DNA from: Aureobasidium sp. EXF-3400
Taxonomy: Eukaryota > Ascomycota > Dothideomycetes > Dothideales > Saccotheciaceae
Assembly (NCBI GenBank): GCA_024195585.1
Contig: SWBL01000084.1
Location: forward strand, 94,410-158,409
DNA length: 64,000 nt
Reading direction: 5' to 3'
Part shown: positions 62,655 through 64,000 of the stretch, piece after piece
Layout: every line of letters begins with the position of its first letter
Position numbering within the stretch: the first letter of the stretch is position 1
Position numbers and translations under genes: made by a program
Notes under the pieces: generated by a model
Told to the model about the DNA's origin: nothing
The model's input: only the letters and a program-made list of their open reading frames with translations
The model's database searches: none

Positions 62655-64000
62655 ATGCGTGAGATTGTGCGTACATCCTGCTATCGCTCGCGCACACAAG
62701 AGCTTTGTTGCTAACGTCTTTCTCCTATAGGTCCACCTCCAGACCGGCCAATGCGTATGCCTACCTCTCCAATTGATCCGAGAACTACGCGACTGACACT
62801 ACGAACAGGGTAACCAAGTTGGTGCTGCTTTCTGGCAGACTATCTCTGGCGAGCACGGCCTTGACGGCTCTGGTGTGTACGTCGACTCCCTGCGCATCCT
62901 CACCCATAGTGACAGCTCGCTGACTGCCTAACAGCTACAACGGTACCTCAGATCTCCAGCTCGAGCGCATGAACGTCTACTTCAACGAGGTCAGTCACCA
63001 ACCGTCGGCTCTTCGTTCACTACTTCAATGCTAATGCCCACCATAGGCCTCTGGTAACAAGTATGTTCCCCGTGCCGTCCTCGTCGACTTGGAGCCCGGT
63101 ACCATGGACGCCGTCCGTGCTGGTCCCTTCGGTCAGCTCTTCCGTCCCGACAACTTCGTCTTCGGTCAGTCCGGTGCTGGCAACAACTGGGCCAAGGGTC
63201 ACTACACTGAGGGTGCCGAGTTGGTCGACCAGGTCTTGGATGTTGTCCGTCGTGAGGCCGAGAGCTGTGACTGCCTCCAAGGTTTCCAGATCACCCACTC
63301 GCTCGGTGGTGGTACCGGTGCTGGTATGGGAACGCTCCTCATCTCCAAGATCCGTGAGGAGTTCCCCGACCGTATGATGGCCACCTTCTCCGTCATGCCC
63401 TCGCCCAAGGTCTCCGACACCGTTGTCGAGCCCTACAACGCTACCCTCTCCGTCCACCAGCTGGTCGAGAACTCTGACGAGACCTTCTGTATCGACAACC
63501 AGGTTTGTCTCAATCTCGTCCTTCTACACCGCTTCGCAGACTAATTGTGTTAGGCTCTCTACGACATCTGCATGAGCACCCTCAAGCTCAACAACCCCTC
63601 CTACGGCGACCTGAACTACCTCGTTTCCGCCGTCATGTCCGGTGTTACCGTCTCCCTCCGTTTCCCTGGCCAGCTCAACTCCGACTTGCGCAAGCTTGCC
63701 GTCAACATGGTCCCCTTCCCCCGTCTCCACTTCTTCATGGTCGGTTTCGCTCCTCTCACCAGCCGTAACGCCCACTCCTTCCGCGCCGTCTCGGTTCCCG
63801 AGCTCACCCAGCAAATCTTCGACCCCAAGAACATGATGGCCGCCACCGATTTCCGCAACGGCCGCTACCTGACCTGCTCTGCCATCTTCCGTGGTAAGGT
63901 TTCCATGAAGGAGGTTGAGGACCAGATGCGCAACGTCCAGAACAAGAACTCCGCCTACTTCGTTGAGTGGATCCCCAACAACGTCCAGACCGCCCTCTGC
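62655..64000 (+). CDS. benA: Beta-tubulin, 3' end outside window
   Basis: Beta subunit of the microtubule dimer. Exons 62655..62666, 62731..62754, 62809..62876, 62935..62989, 63047..63502 and 63554..>64000, giving the first 354 residues. Protein starts [21 protein letters not shown], with the GTP-binding motif GGGTGAGMG at about 140-148. His6, Ala165, Phe167, Glu198, Phe200 and Leu240, the positions linked to benzimidazole response, all carry the residues usual in sensitive fungi. Five introns sit in the first half, with tiny exons of 12 and 24 nt. The cut is near the MAP-binding C-terminal region; the acidic tail is not in the window. Confidence 0.97.

Noticed and set aside
1..64000. CRISPR arrays, bacterial operons, transposons or a secondary-metabolite cluster
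   Set aside because: No regularly spaced repeats, transposase, reverse transcriptase, polyketide or peptide synthetase modules were seen. The introns show that the DNA is eukaryotic.

Overview
The window is 64 kb of nuclear DNA from a filamentous ascomycete (Pezizomycotina; Dothideomycetes is possible, but nothing here proves it). The evidence is short introns of about 48-70 nt with GTRNGT donors and CTRAC branch points, dense genes on both strands, and typical fungal genes such as a Bem1 scaffold, a three-LIM protein, a MetG-type cystathionine beta-lyase and a six-exon beta-tubulin interrupted by the window end. No transposon, CRISPR array or secondary-metabolite cluster was seen. Exon junctions were read by eye from splice signals and family conservation.

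Layout. 1-17.5 kb: NDUFS4 (partial) head-to-head with ATP17; a large disordered protein with a possible eIF4E-binding motif; PRP22; PPT2; the AP-1 beta adaptin APL2; EMC4; an MTFP1-like protein head-to-head with ATP19. 18-28 kb: an arrestin-like protein, BEM1, a THP3/LENG8-like SAC3-family protein and VPS36. 28-33 kb: a protein built from about ten tandem repeats with a C-terminal membrane anchor, and cystathionine beta-lyase. 34-42 kb: a UPF1-like SF1 helicase facing a 1544-residue NO VEIN/sacsin-type ATPase with a C-terminal DUF3883 nuclease-like domain. 43-51 kb: a tRNA-like element, CCT1, two tandem paralogous membrane proteins, NAR1 and the small RNA polymerase subunit RPC10/RPABC4. 51-64 kb: a giant coiled-coil protein, a LIM protein and beta-tubulin.

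Most genes are conserved housekeeping genes. Five act in mitochondria (NDUFS4, ATP17, ATP19, MTFP1-like, PPT2), and four of these form two head-to-head pairs with intergenic gaps under 250 bp, so shared promoters are likely. The best candidate for an undescribed system is the convergent helicase and ATPase-nuclease pair at 34-42 kb. Its domain combination resembles prokaryotic restriction and defence gene sets, but a working link between the two genes is inference. Other notable items are the ten-repeat protein, the tandem membrane paralogs with a vestige of another duplication unit, and the tRNA-like element.
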